Below, piece after piece: positions 55,761-63,728 of a DNA stretch of 64,000 nucleotides. Location: the NCBI GenBank assembly GCA_018057925.1, contig JAGPCT010000003.1, positions 96,189-160,188 of the forward strand, written 5' to 3'. Each line of letters begins with the position of its first letter. Position 1 is the first letter of the stretch. The notes under the pieces are model-generated. The model was given only the letters and a program-made list of their open reading frames with translations, searched no databases and was not told where the DNA came from. The translations under genes were made by a program, and so were the position numbers. The DNA comes from Saprospiraceae bacterium (GTDB lineage Bacteria > Bacteroidota > Bacteroidia > Chitinophagales > Saprospiraceae).

Positions 55761-57227
55761 ATGAAATTGTTTTTTTCTATTTGGATGTTGACATGTGTTT
55801 TTGTCAATTTTTCAAAAGCGCAATCCCTTCCTTGGTATGCCATAAATGGGCATGATGTACAGGCTGCCATTTCACTCAATCCTGCATATTTGTTTAATCC
55901 TGATTTAAATTCCTCTATAAATGTTGGTTCAGCTACGATAGATTACAATAACAACTTCGGATACTTTTTGAACAAGAGTTTTTTTGACTTGATTTTTAAT
56001 ATGGGTGATGTATCTGTTCCCGAATTGCAATTTAAAAAGCTGGGTTTTGACCCGGCTGCCGGTATAGATCGTGATTTAGTAGGTTATGAGATGAAACTAA
56101 ATGAGACGGATTTGACTAAAATATATTTTTCTACATCGTGGAAATATACCGGTCCCGGATTTTATAAACGGGAGGAAAGTGGGTTCAACTGGGGCGTTAC
56201 TTCCGGGATTGAAGTTTTTGGTGGAGTCAATAACTATCCAAGACAAATTACCTATGGACCTTATAGAAAATATTCAAGTTCTGACGAAATTCAAGTAAAT
56301 AAATTTAACGGATTTGGAGATGCGATTGTAAAAATAGGGTTTAATGGTGCTTATGAATATAAAATTGATCCGAAAACTCGATTTAGCATTGGTGGGACTT
56401 TGAGATATATTGGAAGCTTAGCGCACTTTAGCATGACAAGTGATGCTCCAATTGGAAGCCTTTACTTTCTGAAGAGAGATGAAGTTCAGGCATCAAATCT
56501 AAAACTTATCTATCAATATTCTCATAACGGCCCTGAGGAGTTTAAGCAAATAAAAATAGGTGGCAATGGAATTGGAGGTGATTTGGGAGTTTTTTTTAAT
56601 CGACAATTAAATTATCCACAAGTGAGTTTCTTCCGCTGTGGAATTTCTTTGACCGACTTTGGAGCTATATGGTATGGAAAAGGTATGAAATCGGGAGAAT
56701 TTAATATTAATACGCCGACAATATTATCTTTTGGAAAATTTAATAAATTTGAAGGATTTGATCAATTGATAGATAGTTTTGATTATTATATTACAAAAAA
56801 GCCTGAAAATAGTCACAAACAAAAATCCGGTGGAGTTTCATATACTCCAACTAACTTACAATTTACAGTGGGGTGTGGATTTATGAATTATGGTAGAGTG
56901 CATTTTTATTTTTCTACCCCTTTAGTTCAATGGAGTCCTGAAGCCTTTCAGATAGGACTTGTGCCGGAGTTAACCTTTCGGATGCTCAATATTTTAGTTC
57001 CTTTTTCATACAACCAATGGACTGGATTTCGGCTGGGGACAGGGATCAATCTTTCATTTTTGACCATTGGTACTGATGATGTTCGAACTTTCAGAAGTAG
57101 GGAACAGTTAAAATCCGGATCTTTCTATGTTGGGATTAATTTAAATAAATTTGTAAAAAAAGTAAGAAAAAGTAGGCAACAATCTTCTCATGCATATCAT
57201 ACAGAGTTTATGTTGGGCGTTATGTAG
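55761..57227 (+). CDS. DUF5723 family outer-membrane barrel protein
   Basis: A 488-residue exported protein with a signal peptide (MKLFFSIWMLTCVFVNFSKAQS). Asn-Pro-Ala-Tyr early in the mature part, SINVGSATIDYNNNFGYFLN, alternating barrel strands and LNILVPFSYNQWTGFRLGTG near the end are the pattern of DUF5723 proteins, FadL/PorV-like barrels of Bacteroidota with no settled function. Transcribed alone. Confidence 0.8.
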   Translation: MKLFFSIWMLTCVFVNFSKAQSLPWYAINGHDVQAAISLNPAYLFNPDLNSSINVGSATIDYNNNFGYFLNKSFFDLIFNMGDVSVPELQFKKLGFDPAAGIDRDLVGYEMKLNETDLTKIYFSTSWKYTGPGFYKREESGFNWGVTSGIEVFGGVNNYPRQITYGPYRKYSSSDEIQVNKFNGFGDAIVKIGFNGAYEYKIDPKTRFSIGGTLRYIGSLAHFSMTSDAPIGSLYFLKRDEVQASNLKLIYQYSHNGPEEFKQIKIGGNGIGGDLGVFFNRQLNYPQVSFFRCGISLTDFGAIWYGKGMKSGEFNINTPTILSFGKFNKFEGFDQLIDSFDYYITKKPENSHKQKSGGVSYTPTNLQFTVGCGFMNYGRVHFYFSTPLVQWSPEAFQIGLVPELTFRMLNILVPFSYNQWTGFRLGTGINLSFLTIGTDDVRTFRSREQLKSGSFYVGINLNKFVKKVRKSRQQSSHAYHTEFMLGVM

Positions 57228-57391
57228 AAGGCAAAATGAAGTTATAGGTGAATTATTTCTCAATATTTAATATTATATTGTCGTTGTTATATGTAACCCA
57301 AATTCCTCTTATAGTCAATATTTTTTCCTCTAATACGAATTCGGTTTTAAAGAAATCGAAATAAATATCTCAAGGAAAATAAATTTTTCAC
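57228..57391. other. Intergenic region
   Basis: AACCCAAATTCC at about 57296-57307 equals the outer end of the dispersed hairpin repeat, but the rest is not recognisable; it may be a decayed copy. Nothing else was seen. Confidence 0.3.
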
Positions 57392-57421
57392 TTTGAATTT
57401 CAAATACATACATTATCTTTG
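57392..57421 (+). promoter_or_regulatory. Promoter of the bamD-rpoZ-coaBC-purN cluster
   Basis: TTTG (57392-57395), 18 bases, TATCTTTG (57414-57421). This is close to a perfect Bacteroidota promoter and lies seven bases before the bamD ATG. Confidence 0.7.
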
Positions 57422-57428
57422 CGCACTT

Positions 57429-58271
57429 ATGTTAAAAAAGAACCTGATTCTCTTGTTTTGTTTGGGTTGTATATTGCTGACTTCATGTAAGTCAGAATAT
57501 GAAAAACTTCGGGCTAGTAACGATGTGGAGCTTGTCTATAAGAAAGCTTTAGATTATTATAACAAAAAGGATTATTACAAAGCTCAAAATTTGATAGAGC
57601 AGATTTTGGGACGATATCGTGGTAAAAAGGAAGCTGAAGATTTGTATGTGAAATATGCTTATACCCATTACTATCAGGGCAACTATATCTTAGCATCCTC
57701 TTATTTCCAGAATTTCGCCAATACTTATATTACAAGTTCTTTAAGGGAAGAAGCCGCTTTTATGTCTGCTTATTCAAATTATCTACAAAGTCCTGATTAT
57801 AAGTTGGATCAAACTTATACATTAAAAGCTATTAGTGAATTGGAAGTTTTTGTAAATACTTTCCCAAAAAGTGAGCGGCTGAAAGAATCCAACAAGTTGA
57901 TAGATGAACTTAGAGCAAAACTAGAAAAGAAGGCTTTTGAGGAAGGCTTGCTGTATTATAATTTAAAACAATACCAATCGGCATCCATCACTTTTAACAA
58001 CATGTTGAAAGACTTCCCTGACTCAGATAATATTGAACAGATTCGATATTATATTGTTAAAGCGAATTATACTTTGGCAGAAAATAGTATTTATTCGAAA
58101 AAACTTGATCGATATCAGGAAACTTTAGTCGCCGCTGAATTGTTCAAAAGTAAATTCTTCAAAAGTAAAGACTTGAAGGAAGTAAATAGTATATTAAAAC
58201 AAACCAAAGAAAATATTAAAAAACTGGAAAATGACGGACATCAAGACAAAGGTGCAGGGAATCGATCCTAA
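57429..58271 (+). CDS. bamD: Outer-membrane assembly lipoprotein BamD
   Basis: Lipoprotein of the BAM complex that inserts beta-barrels into the outer membrane. The start at 57429 (MLKKNLILLFCLGC) gives a lipobox LTSC with the lipidated Cys at about residue 20; the frame extends upstream over the promoter. TPR-like helix pairs follow: YKKALDYYNKKDYYKAQNLIE (given in part: DYYNKKDYYKAQ), YAYTHYYQGNYILAS, EEGLLYYNLKQYQSA. The 280-residue length is normal. Its last 41 bases overlap the rpoZ start. Confidence 0.88.
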   Translation: MLKKNLILLFCLGCILLTSCKSEYEKLRASNDVELVYKKALDYYNKKDYYKAQNLIEQILGRYRGKKEAEDLYVKYAYTHYYQGNYILASSYFQNFANTYITSSLREEAAFMSAYSNYLQSPDYKLDQTYTLKAISELEVFVNTFPKSERLKESNKLIDELRAKLEKKAFEEGLLYYNLKQYQSASITFNNMLKDFPDSDNIEQIRYYIVKANYTLAENSIYSKKLDRYQETLVAAELFKSKFFKSKDLKEVNSILKQTKENIKKLENDGHQDKGAGNRS

Positions 58272-58566
58272 TAGCCACGCAAGAGATATAAAATCAATGG
58301 CCGCTAAAACCGGTAATATTTACGAAGCTATCTGTGTTATTTCGGGTAGAGCTCGACAATTACAGGTGGGGATCAAAAAAGAGCTGAATGCAAAATTGGA
58401 AGAATTCACTGTTTCATCAGATACAATAGAAGAAATTCAGGAAAATAAGGAGCAGATTGAGATTTCCAAGTTTTATGAAAAATTGCCCAATCCCGCAATA
58501 ATAGCTACAGAGGAGTATATCAATGATGAACTATCTTTTAGATACAAAGAGGTAGATCAAGAGTAA
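58231..58566 (+). CDS. rpoZ: DNA-directed RNA polymerase omega subunit (Rpb6-like)
   Basis: A 111-residue protein of the Bacteroidota omega/Rpb6 type, with TGNIYEAICVISGRARQL at residues 27-44 as the family core and NDELSFRY near the end. Omega helps assemble and stabilise RNA polymerase. ATG at 58231 overlaps bamD by 41 bases; a later Met at residue 23 would remove most of the region before the core, so the longer form is preferred. Confidence 0.88.
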   Translation: MTDIKTKVQGIDPNSHARDIKSMAAKTGNIYEAICVISGRARQLQVGIKKELNAKLEEFTVSSDTIEEIQENKEQIEISKFYEKLPNPAIIATEEYINDELSFRYKEVDQE

Positions 58567-58604
58567 TGAACTCTCATTGCCAAGTAATCCAATTCTTTTA
58601 ATCG

Positions 58605-59801
58605 ATGAAGTTACTGGGTAAAAAAATTGTTTTAGGAATCAGTGGAAGCATAGCTGCATATAAATCGGCTATCCTTTGCAGATTATTGATTAAAAACGGC
58701 GCTGAAGTCAGAGTTGTTATGACACCGTCTGCAACCGATTTTATTACTCCTACAACTCTTTCCACCTTAAGCAATCATCAAGTCTATGACTCAATACATG
58801 ATGGCCACTCTTGGAATGGACATGTTGAATTAGGATTATGGGCGGACTTAATGATTATTGCCCCCGCCACAGCAAATACGTTGGCACACTTAGCTCATGG
58901 CATTTGCAATAATATGTTGGATGCCGTTTACCTAAGTGCTCGATGTCCTGTTTTTATTGCTCCGGCAATGGATCTCGAAATGTGGCAACATCCGACCACA
59001 AAACAAAACATATCTCAATTACAACAACATGGAAAGGTTATAGTGCCTGTTGAAAATGGTTTTCTCGCTTCCGGACTCATGGGCGAAGGCCGGATGGCGG
59101 AACCTGAGAGTATTTTCGATTTTGTAAGCAATCATTTCAATAATGCTACAGATCTAAAAGAAAAACGCATACTTATTACAGCTGGACCTACATACGAAAA
59201 TATTGATCCGGTGAGGTTTATTGGCAATTTTTCGAGTGGTAAGATGGGCTTGGCCTTGGCAAGGCAATGTGTCAACAGAGGCGCACAAGTTGAACTTGTT
59301 TTAGGTCCTGTGATTGAACATGTTCTTGACTCACCGAATATCAATATTCATAAAGTAAGAACAGCTGAAGAGATGTATGGCGCATGCCTTGATGCTTATC
59401 CCTCTTGCGATATTGCCATTTTTGCAGCAGCTGTTGCTGACTATCGCCCTGCCATTGCGGAAGAAAATAAGATAAAGAAGCAAGAAGATAGAATGACTTT
59501 GCAGCTGGTAAAAACAGTTGATATTGCTAAATCCTTGGGAGAACTTAAAAGAAGCAATCAACTTAATATTGGTTTTGCTCTTGAAACAAATGATGAACAG
59601 GATAACGCCATTGCAAAAAGAAAGAAAAAGAACTTTGATTTTATTGTTTTAAATTCAACCCGGGATAAAGGAGCAACATTTGGAACTGATTCCAATAAAA
59701 TTACCATTTATAATGAAAATGGCAAAATTATGGAAACTCAATTGCTGCCTAAAGATCAAATTGCCAATTTAATATTGGATGAGATAATCAAATTGTTTTA
59801 A
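58605..59801 (+). CDS. coaBC: Bifunctional phosphopantothenoylcysteine decarboxylase/phosphopantothenate-cysteine ligase
   Basis: Two steps of coenzyme A synthesis. The N-terminal flavoprotein domain (1-185) has GISGSIAAYK, the active-site His73 in GHVELG, APATANTLA and PAMDLEMW. The C-terminal ligase domain (from about 190) has ITAGPTYENIDPVR, NFSSGKMG, AAVADYRP and Lys-Ile-Lys-Lys. At the place where E. coli has the catalytic Cys158 (Ala-Cys-Gly) this protein reads ASGLMGEGRM, with Ser156. I recall similar Ser forms in other Bacteroidota but could not check. Length (398) is normal. Confidence 0.94.
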   Translation: MKLLGKKIVLGISGSIAAYKSAILCRLLIKNGAEVRVVMTPSATDFITPTTLSTLSNHQVYDSIHDGHSWNGHVELGLWADLMIIAPATANTLAHLAHGICNNMLDAVYLSARCPVFIAPAMDLEMWQHPTTKQNISQLQQHGKVIVPVENGFLASGLMGEGRMAEPESIFDFVSNHFNNATDLKEKRILITAGPTYENIDPVRFIGNFSSGKMGLALARQCVNRGAQVELVLGPVIEHVLDSPNINIHKVRTAEEMYGACLDAYPSCDIAIFAAAVADYRPAIAEENKIKKQEDRMTLQLVKTVDIAKSLGELKRSNQLNIGFALETNDEQDNAIAKRKKKNFDFIVLNSTRDKGATFGTDSNKITIYNENGKIMETQLLPKDQIANLILDEIIKLF

Positions 59802-59818
59802 ATTTCGTTAACTAGAAT

Positions 59819-60730
59819 ATGAATTACAGATTTCTTTTTATTTTCATTCTGTCTTCGATTGGTTATCAGTCTTTTAGTCAGGAAATAGCTTTTACGGTAA
59901 AAGTAAATACACCTACTCTCCAAATAGCAGATCCTGCCGTCTTCAAAAATTTTGAAAAAAGTGTTACAGAGTTTCTAAATAATCAACGATTTACTGATAT
60001 TGAAGTAAAAGATGAAGAACGAATAAAGGTTTCGCTTAATTTTAATCTAGTTAAAGAGCAATCAGAGAAAGATTTTATTTTCAGTATTGCCATATTGGCT
60101 GTACGCCCAGTGTATGGAACCAATTATGAAACCGTCATTTTTCAATATATCGATGATAAAGCATTGTTTTCTTATGAGCCGGGCAATGCTTTGATATTCA
60201 ATCCTAATTCTTATAACGATAATTTGACTTCTATTTTAGGCTATTATGCATATATAATATTAGGCCTCGATAGGGATTCATTTGCCGACAAAGGAGGAGA
60301 TGCGATGTATGCCCATGCCCAATCAGTCTTGGGGTCTTTGCCAACAGGCATTTCTAATGGAGATGATTATGGTTGGTCAGCCAATAAAGCCGGACTCAAT
60401 AAATCCCGTGCTTCCTTTATTGAAAATCTTTTAAGCCCTAAATTGAATGACTTTAGAATAGGATTTTATGAGTATCACCGTCAAGGACTCGATATGGCTT
60501 CATCCAATGTGGAAGATTCAAGAAAAAATATCGTCAATGCCATGAAAAGTATTGAAAAATCGTATGATTCTTATGTCAATTCTCTCATGATTAATGTGTT
60601 TGGATTAAATAAAGGAAATGAATTGGTGCAAATATTTAAACCCGCTCCGAAAAATGAAAAACAGGATATTTATAAAATTATGTCCAAATTAGACCCGGCA
60701 GGATTACAAAAGTTTATTGACCTCCGATAA
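59819..60730 (+). CDS. DUF4835 family protein (PorD-like, T9SS-associated)
   Basis: A 303-residue exported protein with a signal peptide (MNYRFLFIFILSSIGYQSFS). It has the DUF4835 pattern: QIADPAVFKNFEKSVTEFLN, FQYIDDKALFSYEPG and LTSILGYYAYIILGLDRDSF. Family members are essentially confined to Bacteroidota with T9SS and are named PorD in some databases; the mechanism is unknown. It usually follows coaBC, as here. The four T9SS cargo genes in the window fit that link. Confidence 0.85.
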   Translation: MNYRFLFIFILSSIGYQSFSQEIAFTVKVNTPTLQIADPAVFKNFEKSVTEFLNNQRFTDIEVKDEERIKVSLNFNLVKEQSEKDFIFSIAILAVRPVYGTNYETVIFQYIDDKALFSYEPGNALIFNPNSYNDNLTSILGYYAYIILGLDRDSFADKGGDAMYAHAQSVLGSLPTGISNGDDYGWSANKAGLNKSRASFIENLLSPKLNDFRIGFYEYHRQGLDMASSNVEDSRKNIVNAMKSIEKSYDSYVNSLMINVFGLNKGNELVQIFKPAPKNEKQDIYKIMSKLDPAGLQKFIDLR

Positions 60731-60738
60731 GGCCAATT

Positions 60739-61323
60739 ATGAACAAAGTGCATTTGGCTATATTTGCCTCAGGGAGTGGAAGTAATGCTCGTGCAATAAT
60801 TGAATTCTTCAAAGACCATCCTCGAATTGAAATAGCTTTGATTCTCTATAACAAAAAGAATGCCGGCGTTAAAGCTCATGCGGATACTTTCATGATACCT
60901 AATTACTATTGGTCGAATGCTAAAATGGCTAATAGGCAACTTACAAAAGATAGGCTGTCTCAATATCATGTTGATGGAATAATTTTAGCCGGTTATTTAG
61001 CCCTAATACCGGAGTATTTGATTGATTTATTTCCGGATTCAATCCTAAATATTCATCCCGCCCTGTTGCCGGCATTTGGTGGAAAAGGAATGTACGGTCA
61101 TTATGTCCATGAAGCCGTAAGTCAATCGGGGCATTCTGAGACGGGTATAACCATCCATCTTGTGAATAAAGAATACGATAAAGGAAACATACTTTTTCAA
61201 TCAACCATCCCCATTAAGCCGGGCGAAGACCCCCAAACTATTGCAAATAATGTTTTAAAATTAGAACATGCCAATTACTCTAATGTGATTTGGCAATACT
61301 TTTCAACCCGAATTCAGCAGTAA
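60739..61323 (+). CDS. purN: Phosphoribosylglycinamide formyltransferase PurN
   Basis: Third step of purine synthesis: formylates GAR using 10-formyl-tetrahydrofolate. The 194-residue protein has FASGSGSNARAI at the N-terminus, the catalytic Asn and His in LNIHPALLPAFGG and the catalytic Asp in HLVNKEYDKGNILFQ. It lies eight bases after the DUF4835 gene and ends the operon; the dispersed repeat starts at its stop codon. Confidence 0.94.
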   Translation: MNKVHLAIFASGSGSNARAIIEFFKDHPRIEIALILYNKKNAGVKAHADTFMIPNYYWSNAKMANRQLTKDRLSQYHVDGIILAGYLALIPEYLIDLFPDSILNIHPALLPAFGGKGMYGHYVHEAVSQSGHSETGITIHLVNKEYDKGNILFQSTIPIKPGEDPQTIANNVLKLEHANYSNVIWQYFSTRIQQ

Positions 61324-61324
61324 A

Positions 61325-61456
61325 GGTTTTGAAAAGCCGTATAGTGCTGATTATGAGGATTAATCCCGATGTGCGAATCGTTTCAATGGTTTCTGTAAAC
61401 CAAGGACTACGAGTCGTAAATCGATTGCGCATTTGTCTAATGCGGAATTTGGATTC
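61325..61456 (+). repeat. Dispersed intergenic hairpin repeat, copy D (with internal insertion)
   Basis: The left part (GGTTTTGAAAAGCCGTATAG then TGCTGATTA) and the right part (GTCGTAAATCGATTGCGCAT to ATGCGGAATTTGGATTC) match copies B and C, but about 50 extra bases separate them. Hairpin: ATTGCGCAT (61424-61432)/ATGCGGAAT (61440-61448) with one mismatch. It begins directly after purN. Confidence 0.75.
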
Positions 61457-61592
61457 AAAGTGATGTAATTGAAGTTTCAAACTTCATCCATTTTGGAACC
61501 AACCATTTATCTCCAATGTCATTGGTCTATTACAGAGGTCCTTTCGGTATTATTTGTAAGTGATCAATTATGATGAAGTGATTTTTTATTTC
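61457..61592. other. Intergenic region upstream of the S10 peptidase gene
   Basis: GAAGTTTCAAACTTC at 61472-61486 is a small perfect inverted repeat with 7-bp arms around one base. No gene was seen. Confidence 0.35.
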
Positions 61593-61600
61593 TATATTTG
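61593..61600 (+). promoter_or_regulatory. Candidate -7 box of the S10 peptidase gene
   Basis: TATATTTG fits TAnnTTTG, 24 bases before the ATG. The -33 element is not clear. Confidence 0.4.
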
Positions 61601-61624
61601 GTTTCACAATTTTAAAATCAGTAT

Positions 61625-63157
61625 ATGAAGCATTTTTTTACGTTTATTGTCTGCGCATTTTTATCTCTTACAATGATTGCGCAAGGTAAAATGGACGATA
61701 AAGCAAAGTCAAAAGATGACAAAGGAGGAAAGTTTGACCGCAGCTTAGATTATGATTATAAAGTAGAAAAGAAAGCTCAGGTAACGGTAAAAGGAAAGGC
61801 AATACCGTATCAAGTCACTGCCGCAACATTGCCGGTATGGGATGAATCCGGCAAAACAATAGCGGGAGTTTTCTATACCTATTATGAGAGAACAGATGTC
61901 ACAGATAAGGCCTCCCGACCAATAGTATTTTCATTCAATGGTGGTCCGGGAACAGCTTCTGTTTGGATGATGTTAGGCTATACGGGTCCGCGCCTACTAC
62001 ACATAGATGATGAAGGGTATCCATTACAACCTTATGGGCTGAAGGATAATCCTAATACGATCATTGATGTTGCCGATATCGTATATGTTGATCCTGTCAA
62101 TACCGGATTTTCTAGACCCTTTGAAAAGGATTTCCCAAAGGATAAGTTTTTTGGAGTTAATGCTGATGTAAAGTATCTTGCCGATTGGATTAATACTTTT
62201 ATCAATAAATATCAACGTTGGGCATCACCTAAGTTCCTCATCGGAGAAAGTTATGGCACGACCCGTGTATCAGGTTTGGCTTATGAGTTGCAAGGGAGGC
62301 ATTGGATGTATTTGAATGGCGTTATTCTGGTGTCACCTACAGATCTTGGAATTAAAAGAGATGGCCCGGTTAGTAAAGCCTTAATGCTGCCATATTATGC
62401 AGCTACTGCATGGTATCATAAGGCATTGGCACCTGATTTGCTCAAAAAAGACCTGCTCGATATCTTGCCGGAAGTGGAAAAATATACAATTGAAGAATAT
62501 TTGCCGGCATTGGTACTTGGAAGCGCTATCCCATCAGAAAGATATGAAGAATTAATAAAAAAAGTAAGTCGTTATTCCGGACTCAACGAAAAAGTTATTC
62601 GAGAGAATAATGGAATTATACAAACCAACTTCTTTTGGAAAGAGCTCCTCAGGGATAGAGGTTATACAATAGGGAGATTGGATTCAAGATATTTAGGTAT
62701 AGACTCGCGGGACGGAGGTAATGGGCCTGAGTACAATGCCGAACTGACAACCTGGCTACACGCCTTTACGCCGGCTATCAATATGTATTTGAGAGATGAA
62801 CTTGGGTACAAGACAGAACTGGAGTATAACATGTTTGGACCGGTATATCCCTGGAACCAAGAAAATAATAATACTGGCATGAACCTGAGAGCAGCCATGG
62901 CACAGAATCCATTTTTACATGTATTAGTCCAATCCGGATATTATGATGGCGCATGCGACTATTTTAATGCCAAGTATAATATGTGGCAACTTGACCCTAA
63001 TGGAAAGCTAAAAGGGAATATTTCATGGGAGGGCTATCGAAGTGGGCATATGATGTACTTACGCAAAGATGATTTGAAGACTTCAACAGAGCATTTGAGG
63101 CAATTTATTCTCAAGGCGATACCAGCTAAAGATCAGCCGGCAAGGTATGATCGATAA
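61625..63157 (+). CDS. Peptidase S10 (serine carboxypeptidase-like) exported protein
   Basis: A 510-residue protein with a signal peptide (MKHFFTFIVCAFLSLTMIAQ) and a charged Lys/Asp-rich stretch after it. The alpha/beta-hydrolase domain has the S10 marks FNGGPGTASVW (104-114), GESYG with Ser209, an Asp in SGYYDGACDY and His in SGHMMYLRKDD, so the catalytic triad looks complete. S10 enzymes remove C-terminal residues at acidic pH; the bacterial branch is poorly studied. It acts outside the cytoplasm and lacks a T9SS tail. It stands alone between the dispersed repeat and the rRNA operon leader. Confidence 0.9.
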   Translation: MKHFFTFIVCAFLSLTMIAQGKMDDKAKSKDDKGGKFDRSLDYDYKVEKKAQVTVKGKAIPYQVTAATLPVWDESGKTIAGVFYTYYERTDVTDKASRPIVFSFNGGPGTASVWMMLGYTGPRLLHIDDEGYPLQPYGLKDNPNTIIDVADIVYVDPVNTGFSRPFEKDFPKDKFFGVNADVKYLADWINTFINKYQRWASPKFLIGESYGTTRVSGLAYELQGRHWMYLNGVILVSPTDLGIKRDGPVSKALMLPYYAATAWYHKALAPDLLKKDLLDILPEVEKYTIEEYLPALVLGSAIPSERYEELIKKVSRYSGLNEKVIRENNGIIQTNFFWKELLRDRGYTIGRLDSRYLGIDSRDGGNGPEYNAELTTWLHAFTPAINMYLRDELGYKTELEYNMFGPVYPWNQENNNTGMNLRAAMAQNPFLHVLVQSGYYDGACDYFNAKYNMWQLDPNGKLKGNISWEGYRSGHMMYLRKDDLKTSTEHLRQFILKAIPAKDQPARYDR

Positions 63158-63230
63158 AATCTATCGGAATTGGAATTATTTTCACGAGAAATCGGTTGAT
63201 ATTATATACCAATAAAAAAATAAGAAAATA

Positions 63231-63327
63231 GGGCGTGCCCCCGCTTTTGAGGCGGGGTCGGGCTATACGCTGTATCCCGACAGCTCTTAAGGAGCTTGTC
63301 GGGATGCCGCTTCTATCCCTCACGCAT
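63231..63327. repeat. Structured double-hairpin intergenic element
   Basis: Hairpin 1: CCCCGC (63239-63244)/GCGGGG (63252-63257). Hairpin 2: ATCCCGACAGCTC (63274-63286) with GAGC-T-TGTCGGGAT (63292-63305), 13 pairs and one bulge. TCGGGCTATACGC and CCGCTTCTATCCCTCACGC flank it. It is far more GC-rich than its surroundings and has no coding frame of note. I have the impression that related strings occur between genes in other Bacteroidota, but I cannot confirm it. It could be a repeat, a small RNA or an insertion-sequence remnant. Confidence 0.55.
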
Positions 63328-63691
63328 ACCGTTGGAGGCAGAAGTAGTAATCCTAATCATTATATAGACTATGAAGAGTCTGGATTCAGCAAAAAAAGGA
63401 TATAAATTAATGTAATATGCTGATAATGAGGGATGTCCCAATGTATTAATCGGCTCATTGATGTGATAAAATCATTGATTGTGAGATGTTTATCGATTTT
63501 TAAAGTTTGTTTGAAACTGAATTAGGGATTTAAAACAAAATTAGGGGAATACTGAAGCCTTAAAAATCAAATAAATGGAAGATTAAGATAAAAAACAAAA
63601 AAAAGCGAAATAAAATTAGGCATTTAAGATATTGGTAATCAGGGTGTGATGGTGTGGTGGATAAAAAAAGTAAAAAAAAGTTAAAAAAATA
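63328..63691. other. AT-rich intergenic region before the rRNA promoter
   Basis: No gene, tRNA or repeat recognised. It includes A-rich tracts just upstream of the promoter at 63692, which could act as an UP-like element. Confidence 0.45.
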
Positions 63692-63722
63692 TTTGGTAGT
63701 GGAGAAAGTAGTTGTATCTTTG
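63692..63722 (+). promoter_or_regulatory. Strong consensus promoter, probably of an rRNA operon
   Basis: TTTG (63692-63695), exactly 19 bases, TATCTTTG (63715-63722): a perfect Bacteroidota -33/-7 promoter, preceded by runs of A. No open reading frame follows, only an rRNA-leader-like sequence. Confidence 0.75.
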
Positions 63723-63728
63723 CATCCG

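Noticed and set aside
61321..61620. tRNA or small RNA gene after purN
   Set aside because: No cloverleaf or T-loop motif was found; the secondary structure is explained by the dispersed repeat.
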